Shown in pieces: positions 1 to 6,913 of a stretch of DNA of 64,000 nt. The translations under genes were made by a program, and so were the position numbers. Every line of letters starts with the position of its first letter. The first letter of the stretch is position 1. Under the pieces are notes generated by a model. It had not been told where the DNA came from and ran no database searches. It was given only the letters and a program-made list of their open reading frames with translations. The stretch lies in NCBI RefSeq assembly GCF_013409625.1, contig NZ_JACCBF010000001.1:4033001-4097000 (forward strand), in the 5' to 3' direction. The DNA is from Nocardioides kongjuensis. Its GTDB lineage: Bacteria; Actinomycetota; Actinomycetes; Propionibacteriales; Nocardioidaceae.

Positions 1-37
1 GGTCGTGGAAGGTGACGATGTCGTGGCGGCTCGGCAC
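1..37 (-). CDS. Start of an unknown gene running off the left edge
   Basis: A GTG at 37..35 opens a frame that reads V-P-S-R-H-D-I-V-T-F-H-D to the window edge. It begins 11 nt after the stop of the response regulator gene and is preceded by GCGAG, so it may be the next gene of the same operon. Only twelve residues are visible and no family can be assigned; it could also be chance. Confidence 0.25.
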   Translation of the reverse strand, partial: MPSRHDIVTFHD

Positions 38-48
38 GGTCGGCTCGC

Positions 49-714
49 TCAGCCCGCCAGGCCGTGCTCGTGGGCGAACACGACGATCTGCACGCGGTCG
101 CGCAGCCCGAGCTTGCGCAGGATCGCGCCGACGTGGGTCTTCACCGTCGACTCGCTGAGGAACACCTGCCCGGCGATCTCCTGGTTCGACAACCCGCGCG
201 CGACGGCGGCGAAGACCTCGCGCTCCTTGTCGGTGAGGCCCGTGTACGACGCGGGCGGGGCGGCGGCCGCCCTGAACTGGCTGTCGAGCAGGGTGGACAG
301 GTCGGCCGGGGCGAGCACGGCGTTGCCGGAGTGCACGGTGCGGATGGCGTCGCGCAGCATCACCGGGGTGGTGCCCTTGAGGAGGAACCCGCTGGCGCCG
401 TACCTGATCGCGGTCGCGGCGCGGTCGTCGAGGTTGAAGGTGGTGAGCACGACGACGCGGACCGGCTTCTCGCGGCGGGCGGCGCGGTCGGGCAGGAAGA
501 TCTGCCGGGTGGCCTCGACGCCGTCCATCTCCGGCATCCGGATGTCCATCAGCACCACGTCGGGCGCGAGCTGGTCGACCAGGCGGACGGCCTGGACGCC
601 GTCGGCCGCCGTACCGACGACCTCCATGCCCTCCTGGGCGTCGACGATCACCCGGACGCCCTCGCGGAACAGCTCCTGGTCGTCGACGAGCAGCACCCGG
701 ATCGGCTCGGTCAT
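49..714 (-). CDS. NarL/LuxR-family response regulator
   Basis: 221 aa cytoplasmic transcription factor, presumed target of the kinase encoded just upstream. An N-terminal receiver domain (about residues 5-125) has the acidic pair VDDQ, the phospho-acceptor Asp in VLMDIRMPEMDG and the Lys in FLLKGTTP. The C-terminal LuxR-type HTH (about 155-215) contains LTDKEREVFAAVARGLSNQE and STVKTHV. The ATG at 714 overlaps the TGA of the kinase gene (ATGA), so the two are translationally coupled. It is the last complete gene of a minus-strand run that starts with cell-wall enzymes. The regulon is unknown; control of its own operon is inference. Confidence 0.9.
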   Translation of the reverse strand: MTEPIRVLLVDDQELFREGVRVIVDAQEGMEVVGTAADGVQAVRLVDQLAPDVVLMDIRMPEMDGVEATRQIFLPDRAARREKPVRVVVLTTFNLDDRAATAIRYGASGFLLKGTTPVMLRDAIRTVHSGNAVLAPADLSTLLDSQFRAAAAPPASYTGLTDKEREVFAAVARGLSNQEIAGQVFLSESTVKTHVGAILRKLGLRDRVQIVVFAHEHGLAG

Positions 715-1898
715 CGGTTCCTCACCGGCACCCACGCGGTCGCGGTGAAGGTCGGCGGATCGGACCGCCGGCGTACGTCGAGCCGGCCACCGACCGCCTC
801 GAGGCGGCGCCGCATCCCGTCCAGCCCCTGTCCCCCGCTGTCGGCCGGATCCCCCGCAGGTACGGCGTTGCGGACCTCGATCCGCAAGTCGCCCTCCCAG
901 TGCCGCTCGACGTGAACCGGCTGGTCGCGCCGGCCGTGCTTGATCGCGTTGGTCAGCATCTCCTGCAGCACGCGGAACGCGACGACCGCGAGCTCGGGCG
1001 GCATCGGCTGCGGCGTACCGACCTCCGTCGTGACCACCTCGTGCCCGCTGGCCCGCACCCCGTCGACCAGGCTGTCGAGGTCGGTCTGCTGCGCGGCCGC
1101 CGTCGGGCCCGCCTGCCCAGCGGTCGAGGAGAGCACCTGCCGGACGTCCTCGAGCGAAGCGCGCGCGGAGCCGGCGATGTTGGCCATCGTCGTCTTGAGG
1201 CCCTGGGTGTCGGCGTCCTCGAGGTACTGCGCGGACTCGGCCTGCGCGAGGATCACCGCCAGCGAGTGGCCGACCACGTCGTGCACGTCGCGCGCCAGCT
1301 GGGCCTGCTCCTCGCGCAGCCGGGCGATCTCCTCGGCCTGGTCGCGCTGCGCCTCGGCTGCGACCTGCGAGCGCCGCGAGTCCTGGGACCGGGCGGCGAA
1401 GCGGAGCGCGAGGCCGAGCAGCCACGGCGTCGCCAGCAGCGCGAAGCCGACCAGCCCGGCGGCCAGCCGCCAGTCGTAGCGACTGTAGGAGTCGATGGCG
1501 AGGCGCTCGACGCCGAGCATCTGCAGCACCCGGTAGAACGAGTACGGCGACGTCATCAGCACCGCGATCGCCGCACTCAGGGGGATCGAGAGGCCGCTGA
1601 GCCAGACCGTCGGCGGCCGGCCCCACCGCGCGCAGCCGAACGCGACGGCGGCGAGCAGCACCTCGGTGAGCATCGGTTCGACGCCGATCACGACCTGCAC
1701 CAGACCGGTCCCCCACGCGACCGCGAGCGCTGCTGCGGGCAGCCGTCGGGCCAGGCCCACCGCGACCGCAACGCCGACCACGACGAGCAGCGCGGGCAAC
1801 GGGTCGGGCTCGTAGGAGCGCTTCACCTCGAGCAGCCCGATCACCAGGGCGACCGCCCCGACGACCAGGTCCGGCAGCCAGCGCTCGGCACGGTTCAC
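711..1898 (-). CDS. Two-component sensor histidine kinase, HisKA_3 (NarL partner) type
   Basis: 395 aa membrane kinase. The N-terminal part (about 1-185) is hydrophobic with several predicted membrane segments and no large external domain, suggesting a membrane-sensing kinase. The dimerisation helix carries the phospho-acceptor His in ARDVHDVVGHSLAV; the ATPase has the N box QEMLTNAIKHG and G box GQGLDGMRRRL. The GTG start at 1898 was chosen because AGGAGG lies 6 nt upstream. It begins 55 bp after the ddl-type gene and overlaps the regulator by 4 bp, so it probably belongs to the same transcript. The signal is unknown; its operon position suggests cell-wall precursors or a cell-wall antibiotic (inference). 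Confidence 0.88.
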   Translation of the reverse strand: MNRAERWLPDLVVGAVALVIGLLEVKRSYEPDPLPALLVVVGVAVAVGLARRLPAAALAVAWGTGLVQVVIGVEPMLTEVLLAAVAFGCARWGRPPTVWLSGLSIPLSAAIAVLMTSPYSFYRVLQMLGVERLAIDSYSRYDWRLAAGLVGFALLATPWLLGLALRFAARSQDSRRSQVAAEAQRDQAEEIARLREEQAQLARDVHDVVGHSLAVILAQAESAQYLEDADTQGLKTTMANIAGSARASLEDVRQVLSSTAGQAGPTAAAQQTDLDSLVDGVRASGHEVVTTEVGTPQPMPPELAVVAFRVLQEMLTNAIKHGRRDQPVHVERHWEGDLRIEVRNAVPAGDPADSGGQGLDGMRRRLEAVGGRLDVRRRSDPPTFTATAWVPVRNR

Positions 1899-1953
1899 GC
1901 CGGTCCTCCTGCCGGGTCGGTCGAGATGGTCTGCGGACAGCGAACCACACGCC

Positions 1954-2892
1954 TCACCGATGCGCGGAGCGGACGAGCTCGTCGAGCAGCTCGGCGTACG
2001 CCATGCCACCGGCGGCGAACATCCGGGGCGCCTGGGAGTGCGCGGTCATGCCGGGCATGGTGTTGACCTCGTTGAGCACGGGGCCGGCGGCGGTCAGGAA
2101 GAAGTCGACCCGAGCGACGCCCGCGCAACCGAGCGCGTCGAACACCTCGGTGGCGGCGTACCGGAGCGCCTTCGCGTCGGCCTCCTCCAGCCGTGCGGGA
2201 AGCCGGAAGTCCGCGTGGCCGCCGTACTTCGCGTCGTAGTCGAAGATCCCGTCGGCCACGATCTCCAGCGCCGGCGGGACGAACAGGCTGCCGTCCGCGC
2301 GCTTCAGCACGGCGACGTCGACCTCGCGACCGACCACCACGTCCTCGACGAGCACGCGGTCGTCGAGCGCGAAGGCGGCGTCGAGGGCAGGCTGCAACGC
2401 ATCGGGGACGTCGACCCGGCTGACGCCCTGGCTGGACCCGGCCGCGACCGGCTTGACCACGACCGGGTGCGTCCAGCGCAGGTGCCGCGCGGTCGCCGGG
2501 GTGACCAGGACGCCCGGTGCGACGGCGATCCCGACCGCCTGCGCGACCAGCTTGGTCGCCCACTTGTCCATGGCCAGGGCGCCCGGGCGGATGCCGCTGC
2601 CGACGTACGGCAGGCCGGCGAGCTCGCACAGGGCGGCCAGCGCGCCGTCCTCGCCACGCGGGCCGTGCACGACGGGGAAGACCACGTCGCAGCCGCGTAG
2701 CACCTGGGCCGCGCCGCTGAGCCCGATCGGGCGCAGGCCGCGGTCGCGCCAGGTGCCGTCGCGGCCGATGGTGAGGGGGACGACGTCGTACGTCGCGGGG
2801 TCGAGCGCGCCCGCGACCGAGGCCGCGGAGGCGAGGGAGACGTCGTGCTCGCAGTTCTGCCCGCCGCCGATCACGGCCACCCGGGTCCTCAT
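1954..2892 (-). CDS. ddl: D-alanine--D-alanine ligase (Ddl/VanC superfamily)
   Basis: 312 aa ATP-grasp ligase that would join two D-Ala for the muramyl pentapeptide. Visible features: N-terminal GGQNCEHDVSLAS (with the Glu of the catalytic Glu-Ser-Tyr triad), ATP-binding VVVKPVAAGSSQGVSRV, a DYDAKY motif carrying the Tyr typical of D-Ala-D-Ala specificity, and C-terminal LNEVNTMPGMTAHS. VanA-type D-Ala-D-Lac ligases lack that Tyr, so a depsipeptide ligase is unlikely. The ATG at 2892 overlaps the racemase TGA (ATGA). Length fits the family. A VanC-like D-Ala-D-Ser activity cannot be excluded from sequence alone. Many genomes carry a second housekeeping ddl elsewhere, so this may be a dedicated copy. 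Confidence 0.9.
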   Translation of the reverse strand: MRTRVAVIGGGQNCEHDVSLASAASVAGALDPATYDVVPLTIGRDGTWRDRGLRPIGLSGAAQVLRGCDVVFPVVHGPRGEDGALAALCELAGLPYVGSGIRPGALAMDKWATKLVAQAVGIAVAPGVLVTPATARHLRWTHPVVVKPVAAGSSQGVSRVDVPDALQPALDAAFALDDRVLVEDVVVGREVDVAVLKRADGSLFVPPALEIVADGIFDYDAKYGGHADFRLPARLEEADAKALRYAATEVFDALGCAGVARVDFFLTAAGPVLNEVNTMPGMTAHSQAPRMFAAGGMAYAELLDELVRSAHR

Positions 2893-4040
2893 GCCAACCT
2901 CCGCAGGTACGTCGCCGGGCGGACCAGGCGCGGGACGCGGGCGCCGATCCCGGTGACCACCTCGTGCTCGATGGTCCCGGCCCAGGCGGCCCACTCGGCG
3001 ACGGTCGGCTCGCCGTCGCGTCCGGGCCCGAAGACGGTGACGGTGTCGCCGGGCTGCGCCCCGTCGGCGCCGAGGTCGACGACCACCTGGTCCATCGAGA
3101 TCCGGCCGACGAGCGGGCGCCGTACGCCGCGGACCAGGACCTCGGCGCGCCCGGAGGCGACGCGCGGCAGGCCGTCGGCGTACCCGAGCGGGAGCAGGCC
3201 GAGGTGGGTCGCGTGGGTGGTGCGGTGGTCGTGGCCGTAGCCGACGGGGGTCCCGGCACGGACCCGTCGTACCTGCACCAGCGGCGCGGTCAGCGTCATC
3301 GCCGGCTCCAGCGCGGTGGTGCGAGAGGGGTCGATGCCGACCAGGCCGGCGCCGACGCGGCTCATCGTGTGGTGCGTGCGCGGGTCGGTCAGGGTGGCGG
3401 CGGTCGCGGCGAGGTGCCGGTCCCGGGGCCGCAGCCCGGCGGCGCGGGCGACCTCGACGGACCACGCGAACCGCGTCCTGCCGCAGGCGTTGCAGGCGTC
3501 GGCCGGGTCGTCGGCGCAGCCCAGGTGTCCCATCACACCGACGACCTCGACCTCGCCCCGCTGCTCGGCACGACGGGCCGCGCGGCACAGCGCCGCCCAC
3601 TCGGTCGGCTCCGCGCCGTCGCGGGCCATGCCGGCGTCGACGTGGAGGTGGACCTTCTGCCTGCCGGGAGCTGCGGCGACGGCCGCGAGGTGCGCGAGGC
3701 TCGGGACGGCGACGTCGACGTCGCGGACGGCGGCCGCAGGGAAGTCGGCGTCGACCGGGTTGAGCCAGCTGAGGACAGGTACGACGAGACCCGCGTCGCG
3801 CAGCGCGAACGCCTCCGCGAGGCTGGTGACCCCGAGCCGGGTGGCGCCGTGGGCGAGCGCGGTCCGCGCCACCTCCGTCGCGCCGTGCCCGAAGCCGTCG
3901 GCCTTGACCACCGCCATCAGCTCGCCGCTCGCGTGGGCCGCGAGGGTACGGGTGTTGCGGGCGACGGCGCCGAGGTCGACGGTGAGCTGCGGTTTGCTGA
4001 CCGTGGTGGCGCGCTGGACCACCGCGAGCCCGCCGCTCAC
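2889..4040 (-). CDS. alr: Alanine racemase-like PLP enzyme (Alr/VanT type)
   Basis: 383 aa fold-type III PLP racemase that would supply D-Ala (or another D-amino acid) to the adjacent ligase. The PLP Lys sits in VVKADGFGHG; the opposite-face catalytic Tyr is in PVGYGHDHR; RISMDQVVVDLG and the C-terminal RVPR motif are present. An unusual Cys-rich stretch (CADDPADACNACG) lies at about residue 190. The substrate-pocket residue that is Tyr in ordinary Alr (ISYRVPR) appears to be Ala here (GIGARVPR). The GTG start at 4040 overlaps the dipeptidase TGA (GTGA). There is no membrane domain, unlike enterococcal VanT. Confidence 0.88.
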   Translation of the reverse strand: MSGGLAVVQRATTVSKPQLTVDLGAVARNTRTLAAHASGELMAVVKADGFGHGATEVARTALAHGATRLGVTSLAEAFALRDAGLVVPVLSWLNPVDADFPAAAVRDVDVAVPSLAHLAAVAAAPGRQKVHLHVDAGMARDGAEPTEWAALCRAARRAEQRGEVEVVGVMGHLGCADDPADACNACGRTRFAWSVEVARAAGLRPRDRHLAATAATLTDPRTHHTMSRVGAGLVGIDPSRTTALEPAMTLTAPLVQVRRVRAGTPVGYGHDHRTTHATHLGLLPLGYADGLPRVASGRAEVLVRGVRRPLVGRISMDQVVVDLGADGAQPGDTVTVFGPGRDGEPTVAEWAAWAGTIEHEVVTGIGARVPRLVRPATYLRRLA

Positions 4041-4669
4041 GCCGCTCCTGCCGCCACCGCCGCGGCGATCGGTCCGTAGAGCGCGTGCGGCGCGTGGGTG
4101 AGCAACGCCCAGTACCGGTCGCCGTAGCTCCAGTGCCACCACTCCGTCGGGTAGTTCACCAGCCCCTGCGAGCGCAGCACCCGGGCCAGCAGCGTGCGGT
4201 GCGCCCGCGCGTCCTGGCCGATCCCCGCCGCCGCGAACCAGCACCGCCCGTCGCTCTGCTCCGGCGTCGCGTCGATCGCCGTCCCGAGGTCGAGCTCGTC
4301 GCCGGTGATGTCGACCAGGGTGAGGTCGACCGCGGCCCCGGCCACGTGCGGCGCCACGTCGACGGGAGCCACGAACCGACTCGTCAGCCGCTCGAGCGCC
4401 GTGTCGCCGATGCCGGGGTGCAGCGCGGCCAGCTCGGCGCCGTACGACGCCACGATGGCGCGCTGCTCCTCGACCGGCCGGAAGCCCTCGACCACGCGGA
4501 GCCGGATGCCGGGCGGCAGCAACCGGTCGGCGGCGACCAGCCGGTCCGCGAGGTCCGCGCGCACCAGGGCGCCGGCGGGCGAGAGGTCGTGCGGCAGGCG
4601 CACCAGCGGCTCGCCGCACTCGGCCACGGGCACCGCTCGGACGCGGGGATCGGACAGCAGGATCGTCAT
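4037..4669 (-). CDS. vanX: D-alanyl-D-alanine dipeptidase (VanX/DdpX-like, M15)
   Basis: 210 aa zinc dipeptidase expected to cleave free D-Ala-D-Ala. Family features: EGFRPVEEQ (the conserved Arg), first zinc site in VAPHVAGAAVDL (His and Asp), and TEWWHWSYGD with the catalytic Glu and third zinc ligand His. No signal peptide is seen, so it acts in the cytoplasm like VanX. The ATG at 4669 is 7 nt after a TAGCGT -10 element, so this is the first gene of the operon, probably leaderless. It is coupled to the racemase by GTGA. A recycling or peptide-salvage role (DdpX-like) is an alternative to antibiotic resistance. Confidence 0.82.
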   Translation of the reverse strand: MTILLSDPRVRAVPVAECGEPLVRLPHDLSPAGALVRADLADRLVAADRLLPPGIRLRVVEGFRPVEEQRAIVASYGAELAALHPGIGDTALERLTSRFVAPVDVAPHVAGAAVDLTLVDITGDELDLGTAIDATPEQSDGRCWFAAAGIGQDARAHRTLLARVLRSQGLVNYPTEWWHWSYGDRYWALLTHAPHALYGPIAAAVAAGAA

Positions 4670-4676
4670 GCCGTCC

Positions 4677-4737
4677 ACGCTAGGAAGCCGGCAGGGTGCT
4701 CCACCTCGGCCTGAGGTACCGGGCAACGGTCCTCAGG
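4677..4737 (-). promoter_or_regulatory. Promoter region of the dipeptidase-racemase-ligase operon with inverted repeat
   Basis: TAGCGT (4682..4677) is placed as a leaderless -10 box, 7 nt before the ATG. Upstream, CCTGAGG (4710-4716) and CCTCAGG (4731-4737) form a 7-bp inverted repeat separated by 14 bp, in a place suitable for an activator such as the operon's own NarL-type regulator. The link to that regulator is inference. Confidence 0.5.
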
Positions 4738-4769
4738 TGCCGCTCGTGAACCTCCCGCATGGGGCTGGT

Positions 4770-6182
4770 TCAGGCGGCGCGTGGTCGGGCGGGTGCGTAG
4801 GTGATCCCCGCCTTGCTGTAGCCGTCGCGGGTGTTGCGGGGTGGTGGGGTCCACACGGGTTGTCTGGTGTCGTGGTCGATGTGGACGGCCCAGGGGGTCT
4901 GGTGGACCAGGACGTGGTGGTGGCGGCACAGCATCACGAGGTTGTCGAGACTGGTCGCACCGCCGTCGGCCCAGTGGCGGATGTGGTGGGCATCGCAGGC
5001 GAGGGGCATGCGGGTGCAGCCGGGGAACGCGCAGTGCCGGTCGCGGATGACCAACGCGGTCCAGATCGCGGTCGTCACGAGTCGTTGGGCACGGCCGACG
5101 TCCAACACCTGCCCGTGGGCGCCGAGCACGGTGGGGATGATCTCGGCGTCACACGCCATCCGCCGGACCGCGGTCGCCGAAACCCGGGCTCCGGTCGGCG
5201 TGTGTCCGTTGCGGGCCAGCCCGGCGTCGATGACCTGCTGCTCGAGTGATTCCTGGTCGATCAGCACCACCACTCGCGGCTTGGTGCCGTGGTCACGGGG
5301 CAGCTCGTCGGTGGCGGCGAGCCGGTCACAGGCGTCGACCAGCGCGTCCCAGAGTCGGGCACCGGCCTCACGCGGGTCACGCCCATCGTGGCGGCAGCCC
5401 GGGGTCAGACACGCCGCAGCGCTCGTGGAGACCCCGTCGTCGTCGAACATCGCTTCACCCGGTGCACGGTTCACACCGCCGCACGAGCCCGGCTCGCTGG
5501 TCACGGGGGCGGCGAGGGGGTGGAGGGTGGCCTTGATCCTCTCGACGTCCTCCACACTGCCGTAGCCCTTCACCCTCACCCCGCCGTGGCCGTCCTCGGC
5601 GAACGACAGGTGCCGGGCGTGATGAGCAGCGCGTTCGGCCTTCGCGCGTTCCTTCTCCGCGTTGACCAGCGCGGCGTCGGGGTCGAGCTCGCGGACCACG
5701 TCACCGAACACGGTCTGCAGATCCGACGCGTCGTGCCCACGGGCCTCGACCAGCTCCAGCATCCGCCCAGCGACCGCGGTCCGGAACTGCGGCACCCGGG
5801 GCAAGGTGTGGACCTTCGACGCGATCGTCCGGGCCTGGGGCAACGTGACCCGCCCGGACTCGAGGGCCTCCTGCACCTCCGGGAGGTCACGCAGCTGCTC
5901 GACCGCGCGGACCAGCCCACCACCAGTCCCCTTGTGACCACCCGTGGCGTGGGTGAGGAAGTCCTTGACCGACGCCCACCCCAACCCCCGGACCGCGTCG
6001 GTGGCATCGAGCCGCTCGATCCCGCGCAGCAACGCGGCATCGAGGAACGAGCGTGCCGCGACGATCGCCTCCACACCCGCCACCACGTCCGGCCCGTCGA
6101 CCGCGTCCCACTCGACGCCGGCCAGCACCGAGGCACGCTCGGCCACGGCTGTGGCCTGGTCGAGCGCCCCGGGAGAAGTCAT
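4770..6182 (-). CDS. DUF222 / 13E12-repeat-family protein with C-terminal HNH nuclease domain
   Basis: 470 aa. The N-terminal two thirds match the DUF222 region of the actinobacterial 13E12 family (RGIERLDATDAVRGLGWASVK, the RVTLPQARTIA segment). The C-terminus is an HNH endonuclease domain: CAFPGCTR with CXXC-type zinc ligands, then CDAHHIRHWADGG and NLVMLCRHHH. These genes are multicopy in many actinobacteria; M. tuberculosis REP13E12 is the best known. The ATG at 6182 lies 6 nt after a TAGGAT -10 box and 12 bp from a perfect LexA box, so expression should be damage-induced. The biological function of the family is unsettled; a DNA-cleaving role is inferred from the HNH motif. Confidence 0.9.
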   Translation of the reverse strand: MTSPGALDQATAVAERASVLAGVEWDAVDGPDVVAGVEAIVAARSFLDAALLRGIERLDATDAVRGLGWASVKDFLTHATGGHKGTGGGLVRAVEQLRDLPEVQEALESGRVTLPQARTIASKVHTLPRVPQFRTAVAGRMLELVEARGHDASDLQTVFGDVVRELDPDAALVNAEKERAKAERAAHHARHLSFAEDGHGGVRVKGYGSVEDVERIKATLHPLAAPVTSEPGSCGGVNRAPGEAMFDDDGVSTSAAACLTPGCRHDGRDPREAGARLWDALVDACDRLAATDELPRDHGTKPRVVVLIDQESLEQQVIDAGLARNGHTPTGARVSATAVRRMACDAEIIPTVLGAHGQVLDVGRAQRLVTTAIWTALVIRDRHCAFPGCTRMPLACDAHHIRHWADGGATSLDNLVMLCRHHHVLVHQTPWAVHIDHDTRQPVWTPPPRNTRDGYSKAGITYAPARPRAA

Positions 6183-6188
6183 GCGCTC

Positions 6189-6210
6189 ATCCTATCGAAC
6201 ACCTGTTCGA
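6189..6210 (-). promoter_or_regulatory. LexA (SOS) box overlapping the promoter of the 13E12-family gene
   Basis: TCGAAC-ACCT-GTTCGA at 6195-6210 is a perfect match to the actinobacterial SOS box TCGAAC-N4-GTTCGA. It abuts the -10 hexamer TAGGAT (6194..6189), which is 6 nt from the ATG, so LexA would occlude RNA polymerase. Confidence 0.9.
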
Positions 6211-6404
6211 ATCGTCAAGGCTCGCCTGACGGTCTCTCAGATCTCGCGTTCCCGAGGCGCGCAGGGCCCGGTGAGGTCCGCGCTCCCGCACCCAAGGTTG
6301 CAACCGCAAGAAGGCGGACCGCCTGGCGAGACGTCGTGGCCATGGAGCCGCCCGACGAGACACTGCAGGCTCGATTCGGGAGGCTCACCAAGGTCACCGA
6401 CCGG

Positions 6405-6842
6405 TCACCTCACGGGCACCAGTCGAGCTTCGAGCGCCGTGCTCACCAACGCGATCTGGTCACCGCTCAGGCGGACGACGATCGACTGCGCGCAGTCGGC
6501 CAACGCGACCAGACGGTGTGCCCCCTGCCCCCACGCCGACGCATCGAACGCGTAGGGCGCGAACGCGACGAACGCATCCCATGCGCCGACCTGGTCGTTC
6601 TTTCGTACCCCCGTCCGGCGGTAGAGCCGGTCTTCCCCGCGTCTGGGCTCCCTCAACGAGCTCAAGCGCTCGGCTGCCTCGCGCACCTCGCTCGGCCACT
6701 CCTCCGCCATGGACCATGGAATGTCAGTCTCGAAGGTCGCGACCTCCGGCGCCGCGAGGGCAAGAAGCTCCCGGCACACGTCAGCTCGCTCGGAGGTGCT
6801 CAGCCCATCCGTCTCGACCACGTACTTGTCCCGCGACACCAC
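6405..6842 (-). CDS. Hypothetical protein, 145 aa
   Basis: No family recognised. The product is soluble and mildly acidic, with no signal peptide or membrane segment. Visible elements are a central RRGEDRLYRRTG stretch and WDAFVAFAPYAFDASAWGQG. The start is uncertain (GTG at 6842, or the next GTG codon) and has no clear Shine-Dalgarno sequence. It sits alone between the SOS-controlled 13E12 gene and the kinase-DUF4173 gene, in DNA that looks slightly less GC-rich than its surroundings, as accessory genes often do. The 222 bp between it and the 13E12 gene hold only that gene's promoter and SOS box. Confidence 0.55.
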   Translation of the reverse strand: MVSRDKYVVETDGLSTSERADVCRELLALAAPEVATFETDIPWSMAEEWPSEVREAAERLSSLREPRRGEDRLYRRTGVRKNDQVGAWDAFVAFAPYAFDASAWGQGAHRLVALADCAQSIVVRLSGDQIALVSTALEARLVPVR

Positions 6843-6913
6843 AAGCTCAGGTTGTCACGAAGCCCCCGGGATCTGGCCCACGTTCTGGCAACCCTGGCTG
6901 CGCTGCCCGAGCC

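Noticed and set aside
711..4669. A true vancomycin-resistance (VanHAX) cluster
   Set aside because: There is no VanH dehydrogenase, and the ligase keeps the D-Ala-D-Ala Tyr (DYDAKY) instead of a D-Lac-type site.
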